64,000 nucleotides of DNA, from positions 62,001 to 126,000 of the forward strand of contig CAZFJL010000001.1 in the NCBI GenBank assembly GCA_964518905.1. Direction: 5' to 3'. This document shows, one piece after another, positions 17,344-26,421 of the stretch. Every line of letters starts with the position of its first letter. Positions within the stretch are counted from its first letter, which is position 1. Source of the stretch: RDYZ01 sp964518905. Its GTDB lineage: Bacteria; Cyanobacteriota; Cyanobacteriia; Cyanobacteriales; Geitlerinemataceae. The translations under genes were made by a program, and so were the position numbers. The notes beneath the pieces are model-generated. The model saw only the letters and a list, made by a program, of their open reading frames with translations. It did not search any database and was not told the DNA's origin.

Positions 17344-18063
17344 ATGCCTCCAGACTCAGATCTCCTGACACTGATTTCTCGCGAACTCCTCGCCCCAGCG
17401 GTATTATCGGGCATCGCGATCGTCGGGGGCTGGCTGGCATTTTTGCTCGGGCTGGCGGAATGGCTCTACCGATCGCAGCATTTACCCGCCGAACTGAGCC
17501 GCAAGCTGGTACATATCGGCACAGGTCATGTGGTGCTGTTGGCCTGGTGGCTCGATATCCCGGCTTGGATTGGTATCGCAGCGGCGATCGTGGCGGCGGG
17601 GATCGCGATCGCGTCACACTGGCTAGCGATTTTGCCCAGTGTGAATGGCATTGGTCGCGACAGTTGGGGGACGTTATTTTACGCGATTAGCATCGGTGTT
17701 TCGATCGGCGTTTTTTTTGCCCAGGGTCAACCCCACCTGGCGGCGATCGGCATTGGGGTGATGGCCTGGGGTGACGGTCTCGCGGCGATCGTGGGGCAAA
17801 AATTTGGGCGACATCGCTACCGCGTGTGGGGGATGACCAAAAGCTGGGAAGGATCGCTGACTATGTTTGCGGCGAGTTTCGTGGTGAGTTTGCTGGTGTT
17901 TGGTTTTGTCTCGGGTTTTGGCTGGCCGGTGTGGGCGATCGCGGTGATCATTGCAGCGATCGCGACCACCCTCGAAGCCTTTTCAAAGTGGGGGATCGAT
18001 AACCTGACGGTGCCGCTGGGCAGTGCGATCGTCGCGCTCTACCTACAGAACCTTTGGCTATAA
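17344..18063 (+). CDS. Phytol kinase / SEC59-DGK1-VTE5 family membrane protein
   Basis: 239 residues from ATG 17344; a start at 17275 would add 23 residues. Six to seven membrane segments. RKLVHIGTGHVVLLAWW, MAWGDGLAAIVGQKFG, RVWGMTKSWEGSLTMF and ATTLEAFSKWGIDNLTVPL are the conserved stretches of CTP-dependent prenol kinases of the VTE5/VTE6 group. The probable reaction is phosphorylation of phytol or phytyl phosphate for tocopherol or chlorophyll recycling. Substrate choice between phytol, farnesol and dolichol-like alcohols cannot be settled from sequence. Confidence 0.85.
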   Translation: MPPDSDLLTLISRELLAPAVLSGIAIVGGWLAFLLGLAEWLYRSQHLPAELSRKLVHIGTGHVVLLAWWLDIPAWIGIAAAIVAAGIAIASHWLAILPSVNGIGRDSWGTLFYAISIGVSIGVFFAQGQPHLAAIGIGVMAWGDGLAAIVGQKFGRHRYRVWGMTKSWEGSLTMFAASFVVSLLVFGFVSGFGWPVWAIAVIIAAIATTLEAFSKWGIDNLTVPLGSAIVALYLQNLWL

Positions 18064-18251
18064 ATCCAATAACATCGGCAAGACCTAGAGCTAGCAAATA
18101 GCCAGAATGTTCTCGGAAATCTTCAAATCCATCTGGTTCAAGAAGACTCTTTAAGCACAAGATGTAAGATTTTTTCCTGGGTGAATATACTCAATCTCTT
18201 TTTTTTACACTATGATTGCGGAATAAGCATAGTAAGAAGAATCAAGAGATT

Positions 18252-19103
18252 GTGAATATTATCACTTTTGATATAGAAGACTGGTTTCATATTCTTGAGC
18301 ATGATTCAACTGGGACAGAGCTAAAATGGACTAAGTTTAAAACCCGCATCCATGAGTCCGTAAACCGCATATTAATCTTGCTGGCAGAGGAGAACGTCAA
18401 GGCAACCTTCTTTTGTTTAGGCTGGATAGCTGAGCGTTATCCTGAGGTTATTCGATTAATTGATAGCCTCGGACATGAAATCGGCTCGCATTCCTATTCA
18501 CACCAACTGGTTTGTCACCAGACCTCTGATGAAGTTCAACAAGACATCAGAAGATCGGTTGATATATTAGAAGATATATCTGGAAAAAAGGTAAAAGCTT
18601 ATCGCGCACCAGGCTTTTCTGTGACACGCAAAACACCCTGGATTATTGACATCCTCGATCAATGTGGGATTGAAATTGATTGCTCTATCTCGCCTGCACG
18701 ACATACTCACGGCGGAGAAATTTCATTTCAGGGAAGAAGACCTCAATTAATTAGCTATAGAGGAATAATCATCAAAGAGCTCCCACTCAGCTATATGAAC
18801 GTCTATGGTTTGAGAATGCTTTTTTCAGGTGGTGGTTATTTCAGATTGTTTCCCTATTGGCTCATTTCCTCTCTAACCCGGCGATCAGACTATGTGATGA
18901 CCTATTTTCATCCCAGAGATTTTGATCCAGCTCAACCGGTATTACAAGATTTAAGCCACTTTAGAAAATTCAAGTCTTATTACGGATTAGCAGGCTCATA
19001 CTCTAAGCTATCGAAGTTATTACAGGAGTTTGAGTTTGCGAGTGTCGGCGAAATAAATCAGACAGTGGACTGGAACTCCGTCGATGTGTTTGAACTGGGG
19101 TGA
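18252..19103 (+). CDS. Polysaccharide deacetylase of the XrtA/PEP-CTERM-associated type
   Basis: 283 residues from GTG 18252 (AAGAGA just upstream), giving NIITFDIEDWFHIL, the typical beginning of these NodB-fold enzymes; TTG at 18216 would add 12 residues. TFDIEDWF carries the catalytic Asp pair, GSHSYSHQ the zinc His residues, and YRAPGFSVT the conserved Arg region. The C-terminal half ends in YFHPRDFDPAQP, as in the DUF3473-containing subgroup. It removes N-acetyl groups from an envelope or exopolysaccharide sugar. The gene is much AT-richer than its neighbours and stands alone, which suggests transfer. Confidence 0.88.
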   Translation: MNIITFDIEDWFHILEHDSTGTELKWTKFKTRIHESVNRILILLAEENVKATFFCLGWIAERYPEVIRLIDSLGHEIGSHSYSHQLVCHQTSDEVQQDIRRSVDILEDISGKKVKAYRAPGFSVTRKTPWIIDILDQCGIEIDCSISPARHTHGGEISFQGRRPQLISYRGIIIKELPLSYMNVYGLRMLFSGGGYFRLFPYWLISSLTRRSDYVMTYFHPRDFDPAQPVLQDLSHFRKFKSYYGLAGSYSKLSKLLQEFEFASVGEINQTVDWNSVDVFELG

Positions 19104-19428
19104 CCGGGCTGTCATGCAGGAATTTTCTCCCTATTGTTCTGATAGAGAGTCTTGCTGCTCGTGAATCGTATCGTTGCAGACCACATGCGCACAAGCAAAT
19201 ATTTTTGCCAATATTGATCGTTAGCATCGGTGGGGATAGATTCGGTGGCGGTATCGTGCATTGATGCAATAAAGTTTATCAAGGCTGTGCCCACGCTTTG
19301 TGGCGGTACACTGCGTGAGGTTTGGAAGTGATCGACCTTCAGAGCTAAGATTCGCCCTAGAAAAACGTCCTCGAAGCCTGTCCTGAGCGGAGCTGAAAGG
19401 GGCGAGGCTTCAAACCCATTCCTAATTT
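19104..19428. other. Intergenic region after the deacetylase gene
   Basis: 325 bases. No convincing gene on either strand. It ends with a CCTCGAAGCCTGTCCTGAGC segment near 19369 that resembles small intergenic repeats elsewhere in the window. The promoter of the following transporter gene is expected here. Confidence 0.4.
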
Positions 19429-21498
19429 ATGAAAGCAGTGAAAATCGTGAACCTTTTGTTATGGATTCGTCTGGGGAATGTGGGTCTTGGATCGCTGGTG
19501 GGCGGGTTCACTCTGTTTGCCCCGGTTCTGTTTGTCCCAGTGTTGGCTCTAGAGCCATCGCAACTCGATCGGGAGAAAAATGACGCGATTGATCCGAACC
19601 CAACGATCGGTATAGCAAGTAACCTAGAGCCGTCATCTTGGCAGGCTTTGCAAAACTCCTCGTACGAGATCTCACACGAAGACATAGAAATTAGAGCAAA
19701 GACAGCCGCCACCCATAAAGCAGAGGTGGCGACCTCTGACGCGATCGCCCATTCGACTGATTTTTGGATTGCAAATTCTCTCCAGGTTGCCCAAACTCCG
19801 CCGACCTTGCCCGGTTTACAGGGTGACCAAAACCCCGATCTGGATAATGACTTTGGTCAACCCACTTCGGATGTAACACCGATCGACGACGAGGACGATC
19901 CCGCCCTTGAGACTCCCCCCTCCGACAGTGTCGGCATCGACAGCAGTGGTGCAGTGATTCTCGGAACTCCCGAACCCAGACCCGATACGATCCTTGTCAA
20001 TCAATTTGAGTTTATCGATCGCGACGAGGCTCCTCTCGATAGTCGCTACCTAACCGCCAATGCGATCGAAGGGCAAATTGGTAGCTTGCGGGGGCGTTAC
20101 TTTTCGATCGCGGAACTCCAGGCGATCGCCGATCAGATCACCCAGTTTTATCTCGACGGCGACTACATCACTTCCCGCGCCATCCTGCCGGAACAGTCGA
20201 TCGTTGATGATACCGTTCGCATTCAGGCGATCGAGGGTCGTCTCTCCGACATTGAAGTCGAAGGAACCGATCGCCTGCGCGATGATTATATCCGCAGTCG
20301 GATCGAACTCGGCGCCACCACACCGCTGAACACCACGGAGCTGGAAAACCAGTTGCGCTTGCTGCGATCGAATCCCCTGTTTGAGACGGTCGAAGCCAGC
20401 TTGCGAGCCGGAACCGAGCTGGGCGAAAGCATCCTGGTTGTGCGCGTCACCGAAGCCAACCCGTTTACCGCCAGCATTAGCGCCGATAACTATGCGCCGC
20501 CCTCGGTCGGTTCCGAGCGCATCGGCATCGGTATTGGCCATCGCAACGTGGCGGGCTTCGGTGACGAATTTTCCGCCGAATACAACTTCACGACCACCGA
20601 CGGTCTCGACTTCGGCAACATCAGCTACCGCGTGCCGATCAATGCCATGAACGGCGCAATTCAGTTCCGCGCTTCGCCTAACCGCAACAGCATCACCCAA
20701 GATCCCTTCGATGCGTTCGGCATTAGCGGCGAGTCGAGCACCTACGAACTGACCTATCGCCAGCCCGTCGTCCGCACTCCGCGCGAAGAGCTGGCCTTTT
20801 CCCTCGGCTTTTCGTTCCAAAGCAGCCAAACCTTCATCGAAGATGAGCCGACCCCGTTTGGGATTGGCCCCGATGATGAGGGCCGCAGCCGGACGCGCAC
20901 CCTGAGCTTTGGCCAGGATTACGTCCGGCGTGATACGTCCGGTGCGTGGGCCTTCCGATCGCAATTCCGCCTCGGTACGGCTCTATTCAGCGCCACGGAA
21001 AACTCGGGGGACGTGCCGGACGGTCAATTTTTGAGCTGGCTCGGTCAGGTGCAGCGCGTCCAGCGATTGAGTGATGATCACCTGCTCATCGCCCAGATCT
21101 ATACGCAGTTTGCGGGCGATCCGCTGTTGCCATCGCAGCAGTTTGTCATTGGTGGCGGCCAGTCCGTGCGCGGATTTCGTCAAAATGCCCGATCGGGGGA
21201 TAACGGTATCCGGTTCTCGCTCGAAGACCGAATCGCGATCGTGCGTAACACCTCGGGCTTGCCGGTTTTCCAGCTCGCGCCATTTATTGATCTCGGCTAC
21301 GTCTGGAATGATTCCGATAATCCCAACACGGAAACCGATCAGCGCTTTCTCGCCGGTCTTGGCCTCGGTCTCTCCTGGCAGCCGTTCGAGAATTTTTCCA
21401 TTCGTCTCGATTACGGCGTACCACTCGTCGATCTGAGCGATCGTGGCGACAATCTCCAAGACGATGGCTTTTATTTCAACGTCGGCTACGGGTTTTAG
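19429..21498 (+). CDS. TpsB-type outer-membrane transporter (ShlB/FhaC/HecB family)
   Basis: 689 residues. A hydrophobic N-terminus (about 8-40) is followed by a long acidic, Pro-rich linker to about residue 175. A POTRA-type region follows, with TANAIEGQIGSLRGRYFSIAE split as strand-helix pattern and IRVEAIEG-like VRIQAIEGRLSDIEVEG. The C-terminal 350 residues are a beta-barrel with alternating aromatic/hydrophobic residues, GGGQSVRGFRQ (the conserved VRGF loop motif that enters the pore) and a final Phe. TpsB proteins export a TpsA partner or insert outer-membrane proteins. No TpsA-like large exoprotein is adjacent. Its stop overlaps the convergent oxidoreductase stop by four bases (TTAG). 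Confidence 0.9.
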   Translation: MKAVKIVNLLLWIRLGNVGLGSLVGGFTLFAPVLFVPVLALEPSQLDREKNDAIDPNPTIGIASNLEPSSWQALQNSSYEISHEDIEIRAKTAATHKAEVATSDAIAHSTDFWIANSLQVAQTPPTLPGLQGDQNPDLDNDFGQPTSDVTPIDDEDDPALETPPSDSVGIDSSGAVILGTPEPRPDTILVNQFEFIDRDEAPLDSRYLTANAIEGQIGSLRGRYFSIAELQAIADQITQFYLDGDYITSRAILPEQSIVDDTVRIQAIEGRLSDIEVEGTDRLRDDYIRSRIELGATTPLNTTELENQLRLLRSNPLFETVEASLRAGTELGESILVVRVTEANPFTASISADNYAPPSVGSERIGIGIGHRNVAGFGDEFSAEYNFTTTDGLDFGNISYRVPINAMNGAIQFRASPNRNSITQDPFDAFGISGESSTYELTYRQPVVRTPREELAFSLGFSFQSSQTFIEDEPTPFGIGPDDEGRSRTRTLSFGQDYVRRDTSGAWAFRSQFRLGTALFSATENSGDVPDGQFLSWLGQVQRVQRLSDDHLLIAQIYTQFAGDPLLPSQQFVIGGGQSVRGFRQNARSGDNGIRFSLEDRIAIVRNTSGLPVFQLAPFIDLGYVWNDSDNPNTETDQRFLAGLGLGLSWQPFENFSIRLDYGVPLVDLSDRGDNLQDDGFYFNVGYGF

Positions 21499-22631
21499 AG
21501 GGCGTGAAGCCAATCGATCGCCCGTTGAGCCGTGGCCGGAGCGAGCAAGACACCGTTGCGGTAATGCGCCGTTGCCAGTAGTGCATTTGTCAGACCGGCG
21601 ACCGGCTCAATCACCGGAGCGCTACGACCGACGGGGCGGGGTCGCATTCCCTGCCAGGTGGAAATCACGTCGGCGTCTTCTAGTGCGGGATAAAACGTTG
21701 TTGCCGTGGCTATGAGCCGATCGAGTCCCTGGGGATCGGGGATCGGATCGACTAGACCGTTGCCGTCATCGTCGGGTGGAAATTCGACCGTTGCGCCGAC
21801 CCAGATTGTGCCGTCATTTCGTGGGACAACGTGGATATCATCGCGCGTGATTACGGGAGTGTTGGGATCGATCGGCGATTTCGGGCGCAGGTGCAGGGCT
21901 TGGCCGAGGACGTTGACGATGGTGAGCGGCTCGCCTTCGGAGGAGATATCGTTGGAGATCGCGGCTGATCCGGCTCCGGCGGTGATCACCAGCGCGTCTA
22001 GATCCACGGTGTCGATCGCGCCAGACGATCGCCGCAGCCTGATCTCCACGAGCCGATCGCCGTCCGTTAGACCCGACTCGACTCGCCCATCAAAATCGAA
22101 CCGTACGCCCTGCGATCGCGCCGCTGCGATCGCCGCTTCCACCAACGGAACCGGCTCGACTTGACGATCATTCGCCGAATAGACCACCGCGATCGTCTGG
22201 TCGAGATTGACGTAGGGAAACCGATCGGCGGCGGCTTCCGGCGTCAGGATATCGAGCTGAAACTGTTGCTCGCGGCGTTCGGTGGCTAGGGTCTGCCACT
22301 TTTCCAGCGTTGGCTTAAGGCTCGTGCAGAGTTTGAGGATGCCGTGACGATTGTAGGGAATCGATCGCCCCGTTTTCGCGATTAGTTCGGGGATCAGGGT
22401 TTCGTAGCGATCGAGGCTATCGCGTCGCAGTTTCCAGGCGCGGCTTTTGGCTTTTTTGAGTGAAATCGCCCCCATCATCACGCCCAGGGCAGCGCCGGTG
22501 GAGTCGCGGGCGGGGGGTTGACGATCGAGCACGAGGATTTCGAGGTCGGGACGATTCGGGTAAAGGTTGCTCAGTTCGTAGGCGAGGATCGCGCCAATGA
22601 TGCCGCAACCGGCGATCGCAATTTTGGTCAT
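21495..22631 (-). CDS. FAD-dependent oxidoreductase, D-amino-acid/glycine oxidase (DAO) family
   Basis: 378 residues from ATG 22631. IAIAGCGIIGAILAYELS is the N-terminal FAD-binding GxGxxG motif. A DAO-type substrate domain follows, and the end TAHYRNGVLLAPATAQRAIDW matches the C-terminal FAD-contact motif (HYRNGxxLAP) seen in glycine oxidase/ThiO relatives. The product is likely an imino acid plus H2O2, but the substrate is uncertain. A start at 22805 would overlap prmC and adds residues without family match. It lies 46 bases downstream of prmC on the same strand. Confidence 0.85.
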   Translation of the reverse strand: MTKIAIAGCGIIGAILAYELSNLYPNRPDLEILVLDRQPPARDSTGAALGVMMGAISLKKAKSRAWKLRRDSLDRYETLIPELIAKTGRSIPYNRHGILKLCTSLKPTLEKWQTLATERREQQFQLDILTPEAAADRFPYVNLDQTIAVVYSANDRQVEPVPLVEAAIAAARSQGVRFDFDGRVESGLTDGDRLVEIRLRRSSGAIDTVDLDALVITAGAGSAAISNDISSEGEPLTIVNVLGQALHLRPKSPIDPNTPVITRDDIHVVPRNDGTIWVGATVEFPPDDDGNGLVDPIPDPQGLDRLIATATTFYPALEDADVISTWQGMRPRPVGRSAPVIEPVAGLTNALLATAHYRNGVLLAPATAQRAIDWLHAL

Positions 22632-22677
22632 GGAAACGAGAGAAAACCGGCGAAACAAATAGAACAGCCAACGCCAA

Positions 22678-23649
22678 TCAGAGCGGAGCGCGGGCGATCG
22701 CAAACCGATCCAGCCCCGCCAAATCACACACGGTTCGCACCTCGCGATATCCTCGTTGGCGCAGTTGATCGCGCAGCTCTGCCCCTTGGCTGGCTTCGTG
22801 TTCAACGATCCAAATTCCGTCCCGTTCGAGCCAGTGCGGGGCTTGCTCGATTAGCACCGACAGGCAATCGAAACCCGTATCGCCTCCATCAAGCGCTAGG
22901 CGCGGCTCACGATCGCGGACTTCCGGCGCGAGCTGATCGACAGTTGCCGCCGGGATATAGGGCGGATTGCTGACCAGGGCGCGAAAGCTGAAGCCGGGAT
23001 CGCGATCGCGAAACGGCTCAAACCACGATCCCTGGTGAAATTGAAGGCGATCGGCCACGCCACAGTCAGCAGCATTTTGACGGGCGATCGCCAGCGCGGC
23101 GGCACTCGTATCGCTCGCATGTACCGTGGCGATCGCCTGACGCGCCTCCAGCTCCCGCGCTAAACCGATGGCGATCGCGCCGCTTCCCGTCCCCAAGTCC
23201 ACCCAATGCCCATCGAGCCGATCCCCGACGGCCTCGATCGCTAGGTCGATAATTGCCTCGGTTTCCGGGCGCGGGATCAGCACATCCGGGGTGACGCGCA
23301 GCTCGAACGATCGCCAGGTGGTGAAGCCTGCGAGATACTGCACGGGAACGCGATCAAGGCAGCGCTGTTGCCAACGTTGATCGAATTCTGAGAGGGGAAT
23401 ACAGGCCAGGATCGCGGTTGGTTTTGTAGTTTGCGGCGTGGCTTGCGGTGGTGTTTGCGATATTGATCGCAGGCGCAAACTGAGCCGATCTAGTTGAGTT
23501 AGATGCAAGACTAGCCAGTCGAGTTCTAACAGCGGGACGTTTGCTGCGATCGCCTGTTGGCGGGCGCGATCGTACCAGGCAAAAAATGACACCTTTTCGA
23601 TCATTTCTGTACAGCAGCGTCGCTCGAAATCACCGCGATTGATCGACAT
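22678..23649 (-). CDS. prmC: Release factor N5-glutamine methyltransferase PrmC (HemK)
   Basis: 323 residues. The N-terminal helical domain is followed by PVQYLAGFTTW and an SAM-dependent methyltransferase fold with VDLGTGSGAIAIGLA (motif I) and NPPYIP (the NPPY catalytic motif for Gln/Asn). It methylates the GGQ glutamine of release factors 1 and 2. A central Thr/Pro/Gln-rich insert (about residues 67-80) is unusual but short. A start at Met16 (about 23604) is also possible since neither has a clear Shine-Dalgarno. Confidence 0.95.
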   Translation of the reverse strand: MSINRGDFERRCCTEMIEKVSFFAWYDRARQQAIAANVPLLELDWLVLHLTQLDRLSLRLRSISQTPPQATPQTTKPTAILACIPLSEFDQRWQQRCLDRVPVQYLAGFTTWRSFELRVTPDVLIPRPETEAIIDLAIEAVGDRLDGHWVDLGTGSGAIAIGLARELEARQAIATVHASDTSAAALAIARQNAADCGVADRLQFHQGSWFEPFRDRDPGFSFRALVSNPPYIPAATVDQLAPEVRDREPRLALDGGDTGFDCLSVLIEQAPHWLERDGIWIVEHEASQGAELRDQLRQRGYREVRTVCDLAGLDRFAIARAPL

Positions 23650-23737
23650 GATTAGACGCTATCCAGCGGTGAATTCCAGTTCTCAAGCTCGCGAGTGTAG
23701 CCAAGAGCTAAACGGTTAAGACTCTCGGCTCTAAGCT

Positions 23738-23769
23738 GAAAACCACACTTCGACCAGCTCAGTGCTCTC
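23738..23769 (-). repeat. Dispersed intergenic repeat, copy 1
   Basis: On the minus strand it reads GAGCACTGAGCT, G, GTCGAAGT then GTGGTTTTC. A second copy differing by a few bases is at 33445-33474. Both are in intergenic DNA. Function unknown; such small repeats are common in cyanobacterial genomes. Confidence 0.7.
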
Positions 23770-23838
23770 AGTCTTTTTTGATGAGTTTTAACCCGGTCAT
23801 GTTTGGCTGTATTGTGGTTCGCCATTCTGTGTCTAGCG

Positions 23839-26250
23839 TTAGGAATCTTCGGTTTCGACGATGCGATAGAGCAGCGGCAACGTCGCCCAACGCCGGACAT
23901 CGAGGGCGTAGGTATCTGCATTAAAGTCGAGACCGGGGAGCCGATCGCGGCTGGCACTGTCGAGATCGGCGACGAGCGCTTCTGCCACTTCTCCAGACAG
24001 ATCGCGGGCTTCCGGCTCACGCGAGAGGTCTCGCGATCCCGTGGCATGATTGCGGGCGAGGCTTTCGCGCGTCTGGCGAAATGGGCGATCGCTCAGGATG
24101 GCAAACAGGCGCACCAGTCCGGGATCGCGCTCCACATTCCAAGCCGTCGCTTCCGGACGCTCCGGAACCGTCAGCACATTCCGCGCACGGATAATCCGTT
24201 CGTTCGTATCCGGAATCGTGAGGCGACCGCAGGCATCGAGACGCACCAAGATAAAAAAGAGCGGCTGATCGCTCAGATTTTCGAGGCGGTATTGAATCCG
24301 ACTCCCCGCAGGCAGTTCGAGGGCGGAGTGATCACGGTTTCGCGTGAGAGGGGTGGAAATCGCGGCGGTTTGAATGGTGCGACGCAGACCGCGATCGGGT
24401 TCCGTGGGATCAGTTTGCGCCAAGCCATAGGTCAGGCGCACTTTCAGCATGGAAACGGTTGTATTTTCCGTCGCCGCCAAAATTTTGAAGGCACGGAGAT
24501 CTTGTAATCGAGGCTGCAAGCGTCGGATGGTGCGCTTAATGGCTTCGTCTGGTTCGAGGGGACAGTCAAAAATCGGCTGACGATCGAAGGCGAGCAAGGT
24601 GTAGCGCTTTCGCCAGTTTGTGCCAGATTCGATGCTGTTTGCGGAGCGATCGGCATTGGGCGCCGCTGATTTATCGGAGCCGGAGTCTGAGGCGACAACG
24701 TCACAGTTCGTCGTGCAGCCAAACCAACAGTCCGCTTCGCGATCGGAGCCGGTGATCGCCTCAATGCCACGGAGTCCCGATAAAGCGCTGGTGGCATCCA
24801 CCCGCTCGATGCGCGACAGATGAGGCTCTAGGGCAACTCCAAGCTGAACGGAGCGTGGGATCACCCGTACCACTTCAAAAATCGGGCGATCAATCAGACT
24901 CTCGGTGGTCGGTTGGAGTGGATGGGCCGTGCGGCGCAAGCCTCGATCGCGGTCAACGCGCAGCCATGAATTGCGATTGTCCTGCGGTTGATCGGTGCTA
25001 GAGGTTACGGCTGGAATTGGGGTTGGTGTGGCATCAGCGCCGGAGACTGTTGTAGAGGTGGAAGTCGGCGATGTTGGCGTTGACGTTGGCGTTGACGTTG
25101 GCGTTGATGTTGGCGTTGCAGGGGGAGGCGCGGCGGGGAGGGCGATCGAGGATCGATCAACGGTCACGATCGATCCGGCGCTGTAGCTGGAGAGCACCGT
25201 GGGGGGCAAACCGCCGAGCCACAGTTCTAGATCACCGGATCGATCAAAATTTTGGGATACGATCGAGCCGATGGTACTGGCAGGCGTCGTGGGAATGATG
25301 CCGGTGTTGAGCGGGTTGCTGCTCCACGGCTCGATCGTGTGGTGACTCTGGGTGTAAAGCGAAGGGGAAGAGCCGAGGGATTGTTCGATGCGCTCAACCG
25401 CCATCGCGATCGCAGAATTCCAGTTAGACGTGTTGCCCAGATGCCATAGGCTTTGGGTTAATACATAGGTCAGCACACCGGCATCAAAATCCGACCAACG
25501 ACGTTCGGTCGATAAGCCGCTCGGGTCGTAGGTAATAATCATCGGACGTGAGGCGGGATCGCGTCGTTGCTTTTTGGCCTTGGATTGTGCCTGTGGTGCG
25601 ATCTCGCTCAGTTCGGGATGCGTTATGACCGACGGCGGTAGCACCCGCGATCGAACATCCTGGCGGCATGACGTCGGTAGCGTATAGCTGGCGTCGATTG
25701 TGGTGATGATGTTATTCGTCGGTAGCGATCGCAGGCGATCGCCGAGATCGACCAGAGACACGGCGATCGCATCCGCCATCACGATCGCGCGTTCCGTACG
25801 AACTTCCGCTGGTTCAGCCGAATCCGCCTCTGCCTCTACATCAAAGGAAAGCTGTGTGCCGTAACCGCTAAAGTGCAGAACGAGGGAATCTTCCGGCTTG
25901 AGCAGGATCGCGAGCCGCTGAAGCTCGGCGTCAAGACGATCGCCGGTAGCCGACCCGTCTAGCACCGTCGTAATATTGCCTGCCGGAAAGCCGAAACCAT
26001 GCTGTAAAAGCTGCCGCTGTAGCTCAATATCCTGGTGACATCCAACCAGGTTACCGATGGTTTGGCCGGACGAGCTGTAGCGATTAATCCCCACCAGCAA
26101 AGCCATTCGCCGACCGGTCGTGTTCGCCGCCATCGCCTGCCAGCGTCGTCCAACCTGACGTGTATCGACTTCACCGAAGCCAAAAAACTCAGCTAGTTCG
26201 ATCGCCGCCAACATGTGCGCCGTCTGCATCAAAAATTGCCGTCGTTTCAT
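23839..26250 (-). CDS. Caspase-family (orthocaspase) protein with Tyr/Ser in place of the His/Cys dyad; C-terminal DUF4384
   Basis: 803 residues. A Tat-like start (MKRRQFLMQT) is followed by a caspase p20-like domain: RMALLVGINRYSSS, IGNLVGCHQDIELQ, LVLHFSGYGTQ and ITTIDASYTLP. In active orthocaspases the third motif is FSGHG and the fourth DxCHSG; here His is Tyr and Cys is Ser, so peptidase activity is not expected. Pseudo-orthocaspases with Tyr/Ser are known from cyanobacteria. A Thr/Pro/Ser repeat linker (about residues 375-400, encoded by a 12-bp repeat) leads to a C-terminal domain of DUF4384 type (IQYRLENLSDQPLFFILVRL). Export through Tat is an inference from the N-terminus. It stands alone. 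Confidence 0.88.
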   Translation of the reverse strand: MKRRQFLMQTAHMLAAIELAEFFGFGEVDTRQVGRRWQAMAANTTGRRMALLVGINRYSSSGQTIGNLVGCHQDIELQRQLLQHGFGFPAGNITTVLDGSATGDRLDAELQRLAILLKPEDSLVLHFSGYGTQLSFDVEAEADSAEPAEVRTERAIVMADAIAVSLVDLGDRLRSLPTNNIITTIDASYTLPTSCRQDVRSRVLPPSVITHPELSEIAPQAQSKAKKQRRDPASRPMIITYDPSGLSTERRWSDFDAGVLTYVLTQSLWHLGNTSNWNSAIAMAVERIEQSLGSSPSLYTQSHHTIEPWSSNPLNTGIIPTTPASTIGSIVSQNFDRSGDLELWLGGLPPTVLSSYSAGSIVTVDRSSIALPAAPPPATPTSTPTSTPTSTPTSPTSTSTTVSGADATPTPIPAVTSSTDQPQDNRNSWLRVDRDRGLRRTAHPLQPTTESLIDRPIFEVVRVIPRSVQLGVALEPHLSRIERVDATSALSGLRGIEAITGSDREADCWFGCTTNCDVVASDSGSDKSAAPNADRSANSIESGTNWRKRYTLLAFDRQPIFDCPLEPDEAIKRTIRRLQPRLQDLRAFKILAATENTTVSMLKVRLTYGLAQTDPTEPDRGLRRTIQTAAISTPLTRNRDHSALELPAGSRIQYRLENLSDQPLFFILVRLDACGRLTIPDTNERIIRARNVLTVPERPEATAWNVERDPGLVRLFAILSDRPFRQTRESLARNHATGSRDLSREPEARDLSGEVAEALVADLDSASRDRLPGLDFNADTYALDVRRWATLPLLYRIVETEDS
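25073..25120. repeat. Four 12-bp tandem repeats in the pseudo-orthocaspase linker
   Basis: GTTGGCGTTGAC occurs twice, then GTTGGCGTTGAT and GTTGGCGTTGCA. Read in the gene they encode a Thr-Pro-Ser/Thr linker. Copy number changes keep the frame. Confidence 0.95.
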
Positions 26251-26421
26251 GCCTCACTCGGTTGTGGAGTTGGAGGTCGCGGTACTACCCGTCGGACTAG
26301 GGTTATGGTACTTCAATCCCTGACCATCCGAACGTAGAAGCTTGATGGAGTGGCAAAGCGGCGTTGTTGATTTGCTTCTCGGTCGCTATCCTGGCTCAAT
26401 TCAACAACGCCCCGACAAATA

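Noticed and set aside
20050..20964. A 304-residue frame on the minus strand
   Set aside because: It lies wholly antisense to the TpsB gene and has no recognisable domain.
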